Part shown: positions 28,736-36,684 of the stretch, in pieces
How the letters are laid out: every line of letters starts with the position of its first letter
Position numbering within the stretch: position 1 is the first letter of the stretch
Assembly: GCF_000964225.1 (NCBI RefSeq)
Contig: NZ_BAMZ01000014.1
Span: forward strand, 1 to 64,000
Direction of reading: 5' to 3'
Source of the DNA: Acetobacter syzygii
Lineage (GTDB): Bacteria; Pseudomonadota; Alphaproteobacteria; Acetobacterales; Acetobacteraceae
Length of the DNA stretch: 64,000 nucleotides
The notes under the pieces: model-generated
Seen by the model: only the letters and a program-made list of their open reading frames with translations
What the model was told of the DNA's origin: nothing
Database searches by the model: none
Program-made: the position numbers and the translations under genes

Positions 28736-29422
28736 TCAGGCAGAGGTCACTTCAGCAGCTTCCGGACCTTTCTGGCCCTGAACAACCTTAACATTCACGC
28801 CCTGACCTTCGTTCAGGCCCGGCAGACCGGAACGTTCCAGTGCAGATGCGTGGATGAAGATGTCTTTGCCGCCACCTTCAGGCGTGATGAAGCCAAAGCC
28901 TTTAACAGCGTTGTACCACTTAACGGTACCGCGCGTATCTTCAGCATTGGACAAATCAGGAGCGGGGCGTGCAGCAGGGCGTGCACCAAAGCCCGGACGA
29001 CCACCAGCGGGGCTACGCGGACGTTCTGGCTGAGCCGTGCTTTCATCAACAGAAATGACTTCAGCAACCTGGCGACCCTTGGGACCCTGACCAATGCGCA
29101 CGACCAGAGTTGCACCGGGGTTTACACCCTGCACACCAGCCTGGGACAGAGCATTTGCGTGCAGGAACACATCGCCAGATCCATCAGCGAGTTCAACAAA
29201 GCCGAAGCCTTTTTCGCCATTGAACCACTTAACGGATGCGCCCACTTCCGGGCCGGAAGCGATAACCTGCGGACCACCAGCGGGCCGACGCGGAGCAAAC
29301 CCACCACGGTCGCCGCCACCATAAGCGGGGCGTTCACCGAAAGAAGGCATCGACATATAGTCGTCATCAAATCCGCCGCGGCGAGGAGAACGGGGGCTGC
29401 GGTCGGTCCTGTTACTTTTCAA
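28736..29422 (-). CDS. Protein with two cold-shock domains and RGG-like N-terminus
   Basis: 228-residue nucleic-acid-binding protein. It has an Arg/Gly-rich disordered N-terminus (about residues 1-55), then a cold-shock domain (VKWFNGEKGFGFVEL...DVFLHANAL), a Pro/Ala/Gly linker, and a second domain (VKWYNAVKGFGFITP...DIFIHASAL). RNP1 and RNP2 motifs are intact in both. The start codon is TTG at 29422, with no own ribosome site, and overlaps the stop of a small upstream ORF; ATG codons further in (near 29356) are alternatives. Likely an RNA chaperone. Confidence 0.88.
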   Translation of the reverse strand: MKSNRTDRSPRSPRRGGFDDDYMSMPSFGERPAYGGGDRGGFAPRRPAGGPQVIASGPEVGASVKWFNGEKGFGFVELADGSGDVFLHANALSQAGVQGVNPGATLVVRIGQGPKGRQVAEVISVDESTAQPERPRSPAGGRPGFGARPAARPAPDLSNAEDTRGTVKWYNAVKGFGFITPEGGGKDIFIHASALERSGLPGLNEGQGVNVKVVQGQKGPEAAEVTSA

Positions 29423-29535
29423 CGGTCTTGATCCTGGAGTGCGGAGAAGGCGGAAGCTTCTCCGGATATTGAAAAACGGGCAAACTGCCAGAGTGGGTTG
29501 ACAGGTTTACGTGCTTTGAACAAAAAGCCCATCAT
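29419..29535 (-). CDS. 38-codon ORF overlapping the cold-shock gene start
   Basis: Short ORF beginning MMGFLFKARKPVNPLWQ, too short for routine gene calling. It has a very strong ribosome site (AGGGGAGGG) just before its first ATG. Its TGA overlaps the TTG start of the cold-shock protein (TTGA), which suggests translational coupling: ribosomes finishing here would restart on the downstream gene. No homology recognised. It could be a functional microprotein or only a translation-delivery leader. Confidence 0.5.
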   Translation of the reverse strand: MMGFLFKARKPVNPLWQFARFSISGEASAFSALQDQDR

Positions 29536-29799
29536 TCCCTCCCCTGTAATACTGCAAACATGCCCAACGCATGGGTAGCACAGTCATCAGTGTGCCGCTA
29601 CAGCAAAGCATGAAAACCGCGACCGCTTCACGCACTTTTCTTCGTATCACAAATTTGTGATATCCAGTGCACCCCAACACCCCCTACCACCACCTTCCGT
29701 GGCTTGCACAACCATGGAAAACAGGGGGTTTCGTAACAGACCGCAATCCATTAGAAAATCGTATTGAGTATCTGCCGCTCGGCCAAAGGAGAGCCCGCC
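29536..29799. other. Intergenic region between cold-shock and lpxR-like genes
   Basis: About 260 bases between divergent transcripts, so it must hold the promoters of both. The only clear structure is the 18-base palindrome at 29645-29662. No tRNA, riboswitch or further ORF with a ribosome site was seen. Confidence 0.6.
29645..29662. promoter_or_regulatory. Perfect 18-bp palindrome, candidate operator
   Basis: TATCACAAATTTGTGATA is a perfect inverted repeat without spacer. Such symmetry is typical of a dimeric helix-turn-helix repressor site. It lies about 140 bases upstream of the lpxR-like gene and about 110 bases upstream of the 38-codon ORF on the other strand. The cognate regulator is unknown. 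Confidence 0.45.
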
Positions 29800-30864
29800 T
29801 TGCCTGTTATGCCAAAACTGCCCAGCGCACGGCGCATGACTATTGCCTCCATCCTGCTGGCTGGAACCACGTTCTTCCAGACTCCAGCAACAGCCCGCGC
29901 CACCCCAGCGGCGGATAATAAGGGAACATGGACCCTACAGGGGGAAAACGACGCCGTTTCCACCCTCAAGAGTACATCCGACCAGTATTATACAAGCGGT
30001 CTGCGTGTGAACTGGACATCCGGGACCGATACACTCCCCACGCCCATCGCGGCCATAAGCAAGGCCATATGGGGGCCGGGCGTGCAGCGAATCAGCATGG
30101 GTGTGCAGCAGATGATCTTCACCCCACGCAACACGCAGACGTCCAGCCCGTGGGCACCCGGCCAGCAGCAGGCCAGCCTGATTCGGGACCGTCCCTATGC
30201 CAGCCTGCTGCTTGGCACCATTAACCTGATCAGCGACACGGACCGCACCAGAAGCGTCTTTGGGATTCAGGTCGGCATTATGGGACCTGGCGGACTGGGC
30301 CGTCAGCTTCAGAATGGCTTCCACAGCGCGATCGGCGATACAAAAAATCAGGGCTGGAGCCATCAGCTTCAGAACCAGCCCATTTTTCAGGTTCAGGGCG
30401 GGCGCACGTGGCGCATTCCTTTGGCTGAAGTCGCAGGGATTGAGTTTGACACCCTGCCTTCTGCAGCGGCTGCGATTGGCGATTACCAGATTTACGGAAG
30501 AATCGGCGATATTTTTAGAATCGGGCAGGGGCTGAACAGCGACTTCGGTACCCCCACCATTCAGGCATCGGGCACCGATGGAACAGATGCCTACAAAGCA
30601 ACCCGCGCTTTTGCATGGTACCTGTTTGCCGGGGTTGAAGGCGAAGCCGTGGGTTACGACGCCTCCCTGCAAGGCAATACGATGCGGAGCAATTCGCTCC
30701 ATGTGAACAAAAAATGGGACGTGGGCGAGATTCACGCAGGCCTTGCGCTCATGTTTTATGGGCTTCGCGTTTCCTACAGTCAGGTGTGGCAGACCCAGCA
30801 GTTCACCACAGCAAAAGACGGACTGTTTAATTATGGTTCACTTATGGTCTCTGCAAAGTTCTAA
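29800..30864 (+). CDS. Lipid A deacylase LpxR family protein (DUF2219)
   Basis: About 354-residue predicted outer-membrane beta-barrel. LpxR removes the 3'-acyloxyacyl chain of lipid A. After the signal peptide (RRMTIASILLAGTTFFQTPATARA), the family motifs are seen: QGENDAVSTLKSTSDQYYTSG with the catalytic Asn-Asp pair and Ser region, IRDRPYASLLLG, and GFHSAIGDTKNQGWSHQL with the catalytic His. The C-terminal Phe fits outer-membrane insertion. AAAGGAG is well placed for a TTG at 29800; the ATG at 29809 is the alternative. Activity is inferred from family. Confidence 0.82.
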   Translation: MPVMPKLPSARRMTIASILLAGTTFFQTPATARATPAADNKGTWTLQGENDAVSTLKSTSDQYYTSGLRVNWTSGTDTLPTPIAAISKAIWGPGVQRISMGVQQMIFTPRNTQTSSPWAPGQQQASLIRDRPYASLLLGTINLISDTDRTRSVFGIQVGIMGPGGLGRQLQNGFHSAIGDTKNQGWSHQLQNQPIFQVQGGRTWRIPLAEVAGIEFDTLPSAAAAIGDYQIYGRIGDIFRIGQGLNSDFGTPTIQASGTDGTDAYKATRAFAWYLFAGVEGEAVGYDASLQGNTMRSNSLHVNKKWDVGEIHAGLALMFYGLRVSYSQVWQTQQFTTAKDGLFNYGSLMVSAKF

Positions 30865-30879
30865 ACGCCGCTTTTATTT

Positions 30880-30898
30880 TGAGCATATGCTCATTTTT
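30880..30898 (+). terminator. Probable terminator after lpxR-like gene
   Basis: TGAGC (30880-30884) pairs with GCTCA across an ATAT loop and is followed by six T residues. The stem is short, so it is a weak rho-independent terminator. A 12-bp palindrome TGTAGCGCTACA also occurs in this gap at 30994-31005. Confidence 0.5.
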
Positions 30899-31073
30899 TG
30901 TGCATAATTGATGCGCTCATTCTGACTTTCTGTGTTTTTTTCGTCACTACCTCATTAACCTGCCTTTTTATGAGGCGGAGAGCACATCTTTCCTGTAGCG
31001 CTACAAGCCGTTTCCCCCATAAGCTCGAAATCAGAAAGAGCCACCGGGTTTTGAGTTTAGGGGATACAAACGA

Positions 31074-31430
31074 ATGCTGCGCCAATCAGAAACACAGAAC
31101 GTCTGCCAGGTTATCCCGTTCCAGATGGAAATCATGTGTCGCCACCGCGACTATCTGGATCGTTGGGTTGCCGCCAGCCAGCCTATGGGCATTTGTGATG
31201 CTGATATCTTCCCCGCTGAAGAAAAACAGGCAGGCGTGTCTTCGGGCTATGTTCTGGTATGGGTGCGCGAAACCTCTAACCCTGCTTATAAAGTATACTC
31301 CCGCGGCAACCGCTGGATTGTTATGGACGCAGTCCGGGACAACACTCTGGGTCAGTTCGCATCCTTTGCTGATGCACTGAACATGATCCGCCCTGTGCTG
31401 CCCGTAAAACAGGGTATTGTAGCGGCCTAA
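31074..31430 (+). CDS. Conserved-looking unknown protein
   Basis: 118 residues and no family recognised. No signal peptide or membrane segment. The protein is compact and soluble-looking, with a Trp-rich middle (DRWVAAS, YVLVWVRET, NRWIVMDAV) and the ending LGQFASFADALNMIRPVLPVK. The predicted strands followed by a terminal helix suggest a small alpha/beta domain. AGGGG lies 10 bases before the ATG and a good terminator follows the stop, so it is a single-gene unit. Confidence 0.7.
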   Translation: MLRQSETQNVCQVIPFQMEIMCRHRDYLDRWVAASQPMGICDADIFPAEEKQAGVSSGYVLVWVRETSNPAYKVYSRGNRWIVMDAVRDNTLGQFASFADALNMIRPVLPVKQGIVAA

Positions 31431-31462
31431 AGTTCCCACTCGACCTTTTTCTGGTGCTTTTT

Positions 31463-31495
31463 AACCGCCACTCTCTTTTGAGAATGGCGGTTTTT
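31463..31495 (+). terminator. Rho-independent terminator
   Basis: AACCGCCA (31463-31470) pairs with TGGCGGTT (31485-31492), extended inward by TCTC/GAGA across a TTTT loop and followed by further T residues. It ends the unit of the 118-residue unknown protein. Confidence 0.85.
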
Positions 31496-31629
31496 CTTTG
31501 CCCTGTTCGCATATAAAATCTCTGATGGAAGCAGATATTTCCATTTGAGGGATTGCCACTGCGCTTTCTCGTGCGGCAAGGACAGGGCAGACTTCTTTTG
31601 CAGTCCTGACTGATCCTGAGGAACCTGAA

Positions 31630-32379
31630 ATGACATCCCTGACACTCGCCTATCCTGATTCCACCATTCATGAGGCGACGGCAGCCACCATCATTCGGGT
31701 TCTGGAAGCGAACGATATTGAGCCCGAAATTATAACCGGCCCCAAACAGGCTTTGGCCGACCTGCTCAAAAAGCAGGAAATCGACATCTACGTTGCTGCA
31801 TGGTTGCCTGAAGACGATTCAGACCTGCTGACCCCCGGCATTACCAAACTGGGTAAATTGTTCCACCCGGAAGCATGTTGCTGCATTTCGGATGAAAACA
31901 GTGCGCTCACATCGCTCAGCGAACTTGCTCAGGCTGGACAAGACGTACAGCGCGTTATTGTCACTCCCCAATCGCTGGCAACACGCATGGAGGCCGTTGT
32001 AAACGCCTATTCTTTGGCGGATGCGGGCTTTAAACTGGATGTTCTGCCTGACGAGGAAGCACTGGCAAAACTGAACGCAGCCATAAGCGCACCAACCCCA
32101 AGCATCATGCCTTTGTTCCAGCCCTGCTTTCTGTTCCATCAAGGCGGAATGCGCATTCTCAATGACCCCAAAAAAGCCATGGGGGAAGGGCAGGAGGCCA
32201 CACTACTCCTGCGTGAAGGTCTGCGGGATGAGTTGGAAACTGACGTACTGGACGAGCTGGACGAGCTGATGCTCAGCGCCAAGATTATTAGCGCCATGGA
32301 CTATGCCATGCGCGTTGAAGGCATGACAGCAGACGAAGCCGCCGAGGCATGGCAACGCGGAAAGCTGCTTCCACGCTAA
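31630..32379 (+). CDS. OpuAC-like glycine betaine-binding domain without signal peptide
   Basis: 249-residue protein of the OpuAC/ProX-type solute-binding fold (LAYPDSTIHEATAATIIRVLE, KKQEIDIYVAAWLPEDDSDLL, LNDPKKAMGEGQEATLLLREG). Normal members are periplasmic and lipoprotein- or signal-peptide-bearing and sit beside ABC permease genes. This one begins directly with the first beta strand and has no transporter neighbours, so it is probably cytoplasmic. The usual WxPH cage segment reads FQPC, so the ligand may differ. GAGGA precedes the ATG; a methyltransferase follows after 13 bases. Confidence 0.8.
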   Translation: MTSLTLAYPDSTIHEATAATIIRVLEANDIEPEIITGPKQALADLLKKQEIDIYVAAWLPEDDSDLLTPGITKLGKLFHPEACCCISDENSALTSLSELAQAGQDVQRVIVTPQSLATRMEAVVNAYSLADAGFKLDVLPDEEALAKLNAAISAPTPSIMPLFQPCFLFHQGGMRILNDPKKAMGEGQEATLLLREGLRDELETDVLDELDELMLSAKIISAMDYAMRVEGMTADEAAEAWQRGKLLPR

Positions 32380-32392
32380 GGAGCCGCAATCC

Positions 32393-33652
32393 ATGACAAA
32401 CCCATCCTCCGTTGATGAGCGCGATGCCGGGCTAGCAGCCCAGTATGAAGCTTACCCCTACCCAGAGCGCAACCCGCAGGACGAAACACGCCGCCTGCTC
32501 ATAGGTAGCCCAAGCCACCTGCGGGAAATTGAATACTGGGTTTTTGGTGCCCAGCGCCCCCGTAGTCAGGCACTACGGGTTTTGATTGCCGGATGTGGCA
32601 CGGGCGATGCGGCCATAATGCTTGCAACCCAACTGGCACGAGGAACACGGCAGGCAGAAGTTGTTTGCGTGGACCGGTCAGCCAAAGCGCTTTCTATTGC
32701 TCAGGCGCGGGCACAAACGCGTAAGCTTGAGAATATCCGTTTTGTTCAAGGGTCCCTAACCGAACTGGAATCGCTGGAACTCGGCCTGTTTGATTACATT
32801 GACTGCTGCGGCGTACTCCACCACTTGCCTGACCCCGTAGCTGCACTCCAAACTCTGGAGCGCTATCTTGCGCCAATGGGGGGCATGGGGCTTATGGTTT
32901 ATGCACCGTATGGACGCACCGGCGTGTATATGCTGCAAGATGCACTGGAAAAACTGGCTCCGATTACCCAATCCCCTGAAGCCCGGCTGGATACGGCCCG
33001 CCGTATCATGCGTACCCTGCCAGCAACGGCATGGCTTCGCCAGAACGGCAACTTTGGCGACCATCTCTCTGGTGGAGATGCGGGGTTATATGACCTGCTC
33101 CTCAACCCCAGAGATCGCTCTTATACGATTACAGACTTTCTGACTCTGCTGGATCAGGCTGGGCTGGAACCCACTGCTCTTATGGAGCCAGCACGTTATG
33201 ATCCTGCATTATTTTTACCAGATCCGCGCCTGCGTGCCCATATAACCCCATTACCATGGCAAACACAGGCGGCCATAGCCGAAGATCTAACGGGCAACAT
33301 GGCAACCCATGTAGCGTATGTTGTTCGCAAAAATGCCCACCCCCGGAAGCCTAACCCTCTCGACCCCGACGCAGTTCCCATTATGCGGGAAATTCCGGGC
33401 GCGGAACTGGCCAAGCAGATGACACCAGACAATATGCTGCCATTCCATTTTGGCACTCTGGTTGTTCCTGTTCCACTCCCTCCGCAGGCGCGGGGTATTT
33501 TGCCACTTATTGATGGTGAAAGAACTGTGGGAGAACTGGCTGATATTCTGGCAGCACGCGGGGTTAATGCAAGCAAGTTCAACCACGTCTGGCGTGAGAG
33601 CTTTGATATTCTGGAACGGCTCAACCGCGTTCTGCTCCGCGCCCCGGCTTAA
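32393..33652 (+). CDS. Class I SAM-dependent methyltransferase with C-terminal domain
   Basis: 419 residues. A Rossmann methyltransferase domain (about 60-200) carries the SAM loop LIAGCGTGDAAIML, an acidic end of strand 2 (VVCVDRSAKALS) and motif YIDCCGVLHHLPDP. The N-terminus has YEAYPYPERNP. The C-terminal part includes ILPLIDGERTVGELADILA, which resembles the winged-helix-like regulatory tail found in some peptide/protein methyltransferases. Substrate unknown. AAGGAG precedes the ATG; it is in one transcript with the OpuAC-like gene. Confidence 0.85.
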   Translation: MTNPSSVDERDAGLAAQYEAYPYPERNPQDETRRLLIGSPSHLREIEYWVFGAQRPRSQALRVLIAGCGTGDAAIMLATQLARGTRQAEVVCVDRSAKALSIAQARAQTRKLENIRFVQGSLTELESLELGLFDYIDCCGVLHHLPDPVAALQTLERYLAPMGGMGLMVYAPYGRTGVYMLQDALEKLAPITQSPEARLDTARRIMRTLPATAWLRQNGNFGDHLSGGDAGLYDLLLNPRDRSYTITDFLTLLDQAGLEPTALMEPARYDPALFLPDPRLRAHITPLPWQTQAAIAEDLTGNMATHVAYVVRKNAHPRKPNPLDPDAVPIMREIPGAELAKQMTPDNMLPFHFGTLVVPVPLPPQARGILPLIDGERTVGELADILAARGVNASKFNHVWRESFDILERLNRVLLRAPA

Positions 33653-33670
33653 ACGTATTCATCTGCCATT

Positions 33671-34183
33671 ATGCCATTAGAACCGCTTATTATTTTTGGC
33701 GCAGCACTGCGCCCTGATGGCACACCGGCTCCTGCCTTGGTGGAGCGGGTTAAGGCCGCACTGGCTTATGGTGCCAACCGAACGGTTACATATATTGTAA
33801 CAGGTGGCGTCCCACGCAATGGACGAACAGAAGCCGCAGTCATGGCTGAACTACTCATGCAAGCGGGTGTACCCACGCTTCAGATTATTCAGGAAAACAG
33901 CGCAACAGATACATTTGATTCCATTATTGCCTGCTCCCGCATCTTAACCCGCATTGGAGCAACCAACGAGACCCCGGTTGCCATGGTAAGCAGTCCCTAC
34001 CATACCCCCAGATGCCTCTTACTACTGCGGTTGGCGGGATGGCACACCCATGCGCTTCCATGCCATTCAACCCGGCAAGGCGCTCGGTTCTGGCGCTCAA
34101 AACTACGCCATATTGCGCATGAAACCCTTGCCATCCCGTGGGATACGCTGCTCGTTCTGGTCTGGCGTATTGTGCCACGCTAA
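33671..34183 (+). CDS. YdcF-like protein (DUF218)
   Basis: 170-residue protein of the ElyC/SanA/YdcF family: IIFGAALRPDGTPAPALVERV, YIVTGGVPRNGRTEAAVMAELL and ENSATDTFDSIIACSRIL are the conserved blocks, with a C-terminal hydrophobic helix. Unlike SanA/ElyC it lacks an N-terminal membrane anchor. Family members have been linked to cell-envelope integrity; no activity is established. It starts 19 bases after the methyltransferase stop, without a clear ribosome site. Confidence 0.82.
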   Translation: MPLEPLIIFGAALRPDGTPAPALVERVKAALAYGANRTVTYIVTGGVPRNGRTEAAVMAELLMQAGVPTLQIIQENSATDTFDSIIACSRILTRIGATNETPVAMVSSPYHTPRCLLLLRLAGWHTHALPCHSTRQGARFWRSKLRHIAHETLAIPWDTLLVLVWRIVPR

Positions 34184-34346
34184 TGCAGGCCCTATTCTGC
34201 GCCAACTTTTGCTTGCCGGAAGGGCAGAGCTTAAGGGGTTGCATACGCCACTGCCGTAGAGTGTTGCCCGTGGCCCCAACTGTCTGCTTCTTCCACTTTT
34301 TACAATATCTGCGCCTTTGGGCGTTGTTTTTGAAACAGTGAGTATC

Positions 34347-35291
34347 ATGGCCGTTTACGCATTTACTTTTCCGGGACAAGGCAGCCAATCCGTTGGCATG
34401 GGGCAGGATCTTGCAAACGCTTTTCCCGCCGCACGGGCCGTTTTTCAGGAAGTTGACGATGCTCTGGGCGAACATCTGTCAAAAACGATTTTTGAAGGCC
34501 CGATAGAAACACTCACCAGCACGGAAAATGCTCAACCAGCACTGTTGGCTGTTTCCATGGCTGTTCTTCGCGTGCTTGAATGTGATGGTGGCCTGGATCT
34601 GGCTGGGCGTATCAACGTGCTGGCTGGGCACTCCTTGGGGGAATATGCCGCTCTGGCTGCTGGCCGGGCCTTTGATATTGCTCAGGCTGCCAAACTGCTC
34701 CGCCTGCGCGGGCAGGCCATGCAACGCGCCGTTCCTGCGGGAGAAGGCGGTATGGCCGCCCTTATTGGCGTAACACTGGCTCAGGCGGAAGAAATATGCC
34801 GCAATGCCTCCACCGCAGGCAGCACGGAAATTGCCAATGACAATGGTGGTGGCCAGATTGTCATTTCCGGCCAGATGGTCGGGATTGATTCCGCTATAGC
34901 CTTCGCAAAGGAAATGGGGATCAAGCGCGCCGTCAAACTGCCGGTTTCCGCACCATTCCATTCCTCACTCATGAAACCCGCTGAAGATGTTATGGCCGAA
35001 GCTCTGGGTAAGGCAGACATCGCAGCACCCGTAGTGCCGGTTGTTGCCAATGTCACCGCGGCACTTGAAACGGATGCAGATACGATTCGCCAAAATCTGA
35101 TCCAGCAGGTCACTGGGCGTGTCCGCTGGCGCGAAAGCGTGGCAACAATGACAGGCATGGGCGTAGATACATTTGTGGAAATCGGGGCTGGCAAAGTTCT
35201 GTCTGGCCTTGTCCGCCGCATTGACCCAGAAGTTTCAACCCTTTCCATCGGCACGCCGGCGGATATCGAAACCTTCCTGAAATCTCTTTAA
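34347..35291 (+). CDS. fabD: Malonyl-CoA:ACP transacylase
   Basis: Loads malonyl groups onto acyl carrier protein for fatty-acid synthesis. 315 residues: FTFPGQGSQSVGMGQDL, the nucleophile Ser in LAGHSLGEYAALAAG, and VSAPFHSSLMKPA with the catalytic His. The frame opens at 34317, but the ATG at 34347 starts at the conserved N-terminus. It heads the fabD-fabG-acpP-fabF cluster. Confidence 0.97.
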   Translation: MAVYAFTFPGQGSQSVGMGQDLANAFPAARAVFQEVDDALGEHLSKTIFEGPIETLTSTENAQPALLAVSMAVLRVLECDGGLDLAGRINVLAGHSLGEYAALAAGRAFDIAQAAKLLRLRGQAMQRAVPAGEGGMAALIGVTLAQAEEICRNASTAGSTEIANDNGGGQIVISGQMVGIDSAIAFAKEMGIKRAVKLPVSAPFHSSLMKPAEDVMAEALGKADIAAPVVPVVANVTAALETDADTIRQNLIQQVTGRVRWRESVATMTGMGVDTFVEIGAGKVLSGLVRRIDPEVSTLSIGTPADIETFLKSL

Positions 35292-35308
35292 AGACAGGTT
35301 TGTATAAT

Positions 35309-36049
35309 ATGTTCCGACTGGATGGAAAAACAGCACTTGTAACAGGTGCTTCTGGTGGCATTGGTAGCGCCATTGCCAAAACGCTCCACGCACAGGGAGC
35401 CAGAGTTGTTCTGTCTGGCACGCGTGAGGCGGTTATTCGTGAACTGGCTGAAGAATTAGGGGAGGGCGCTTTCTATGCCGCGGCAAACCTGAGCGAACCC
35501 TCCGAAGCAGCTACCCTGATTGCCAAAGCAGAAGAAGTCGCCGGTGCACCGCTGGATATTCTGGTCAATAATGCCGGATTAACGCGCGATACGCTGGCAC
35601 TGCGCATGAAGGATGAAGACTGGAATCAGGTGCTCAATGTTGACCTTGCAGCACCATTCCGCCTCTGCCGTGCTGCCTTTAAGGGAATGCTGCGCCGCCG
35701 CGCCGGGCGCATCATCAACATCGCCTCGGTCATTGGCACAACCGGCAATGCCGGGCAGGCCAATTATGCTGCCGCCAAGGCAGGCATGGTTGGCATGAGC
35801 AAATCCTTGGCGCAGGAAGCCGGCTCACGCGGGGTAACCGTTAATGTTGTGGCTCCTGGCTTTATTGTAACTCCCATGACCGACGCATTGCCTGAGGCGC
35901 AAAAGGAAAAACTCCTTGCCTCCATCCCTCTCGCACGCCTGGGTAAGCCGGAAGATGTTGCATCCGCCGTGCTTTATCTGGCATCGGATGAAGCGCAGTG
36001 GGTTACGGGCACCACGCTCCACGTCAATGGCGGCATGGTCATGGCCTGA
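35309..36049 (+). CDS. fabG: 3-Oxoacyl-ACP reductase
   Basis: NADPH-dependent short-chain dehydrogenase that reduces beta-ketoacyl-ACP. The 246-residue protein has TGASGGIGSAIAK (cofactor loop), NNAGLTRD, and the catalytic Ser-Tyr-Lys in INIASVIG...ANYAAAKAG. The C-terminal TGTTLHVNGGMVMA is typical of FabG. The ATG at 35309 is preferred over an in-frame TTG at 35300. It follows fabD closely and precedes acpP. Confidence 0.96.
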   Translation: MFRLDGKTALVTGASGGIGSAIAKTLHAQGARVVLSGTREAVIRELAEELGEGAFYAAANLSEPSEAATLIAKAEEVAGAPLDILVNNAGLTRDTLALRMKDEDWNQVLNVDLAAPFRLCRAAFKGMLRRRAGRIINIASVIGTTGNAGQANYAAAKAGMVGMSKSLAQEAGSRGVTVNVVAPGFIVTPMTDALPEAQKEKLLASIPLARLGKPEDVASAVLYLASDEAQWVTGTTLHVNGGMVMA

Positions 36050-36339
36050 ACATACGAAAAGCATTGGCACTACCAGAACAGGTGGTGCAAAATGCTGTAA
36101 GATGTGCCACACATGCAGCGCAACCACGCTGTTTTGGGCATAAGACAAACGTATTTGTCTGGTTTGCCTTGGCGTGGAGAGACAAAACGTGCTAATCGCG
36201 CGCAACACCTTACTACTGGACCGGGAACGGGCAGGCATTCTACCTCCTCCGTTATCTGTCAGTATCTAGGTCCGTCGCAGATTAAACACCTGAACAACCT
36301 GCCTTTTTTGGTAGGCAGGCATATGGGATAGAAAGACAG
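36050..36339 (+). other. 290-base gap upstream of acpP with two inverted repeats
   Basis: Non-coding as far as I can see. It contains an inverted repeat AGACAAA-CGTA-TTTGTCT at 36143-36160 and a hairpin CCTGCCT/AGGCAGG at 36298-36319 just ahead of the acpP ribosome site. The length suggests a separate promoter or leader for acpP, which usually needs much higher expression than the surrounding fab genes. Confidence 0.55.
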
Positions 36340-36579
36340 ATGAGCGAAATCGCTGATAAGGTTAAGAAAATCGTGGTCGAGCATCTCGGCGTTGAGGAAA
36401 GCAAGGTCACACCGGAAGCGTCGTTCATTGACGATCTGGGCGCTGACAGCCTTGACACCGTTGAGCTGGTGATGGCGTTCGAAGAAGCCTTCAATGTCGA
36501 AATCCCAGAAGATGCCGCAGAAAAAATCACCACGGTGAAAGACGCCATCGACTATATCGAAAAGCAGAAAGCTGCCTGA
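36340..36579 (+). CDS. acpP: Acyl carrier protein
   Basis: 79-residue acidic carrier of growing acyl chains. The phosphopantetheine attachment Ser lies in [20 protein letters not shown]-terminal [20 protein letters not shown] is typical. GAAAGACAG precedes the ATG. It is separated from fabF by a perfect 10-bp hairpin that may set the mRNA ratio of the two genes. Confidence 0.98.
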   Translation: MSEIADKVKKIVVEHLGVEESKVTPEASFIDDLGADSLDTVELVMAFEEAFNVEIPEDAAEKITTVKDAIDYIEKQKAA

Positions 36580-36612
36580 TTTCAGGCCATCTGCCTTAAA
36601 TTACAGGACTAT

Positions 36613-36636
36613 GGTCCCTCAGATGGCTGAGGGACC
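36613..36636 (+). promoter_or_regulatory. Perfect hairpin between acpP and fabF
   Basis: GGTCCCTCAG (36613-36622) and CTGAGGGACC (36627-36636) form a perfect 10-bp stem with an ATGG loop. No T-run follows, so it is not a classical terminator. It buries a GAGGG that would otherwise serve the in-frame GTG at 36643. It may stabilise the 3' end of the acpP message or limit fabF translation. Confidence 0.75.
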
Positions 36637-36684
36637 AGATATGTGTCGAATGGGGAGCGGGCTGGTTTGTTGCTTTCGGCCGGA

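Noticed and set aside
34183-34341. 52-codon frame starting at the ydcF stop (TAATG) and filling the gap before fabD
   Set aside because: Odd Cys/Phe/Arg-rich composition, no signal or family match, no ribosome site; probably open by chance.
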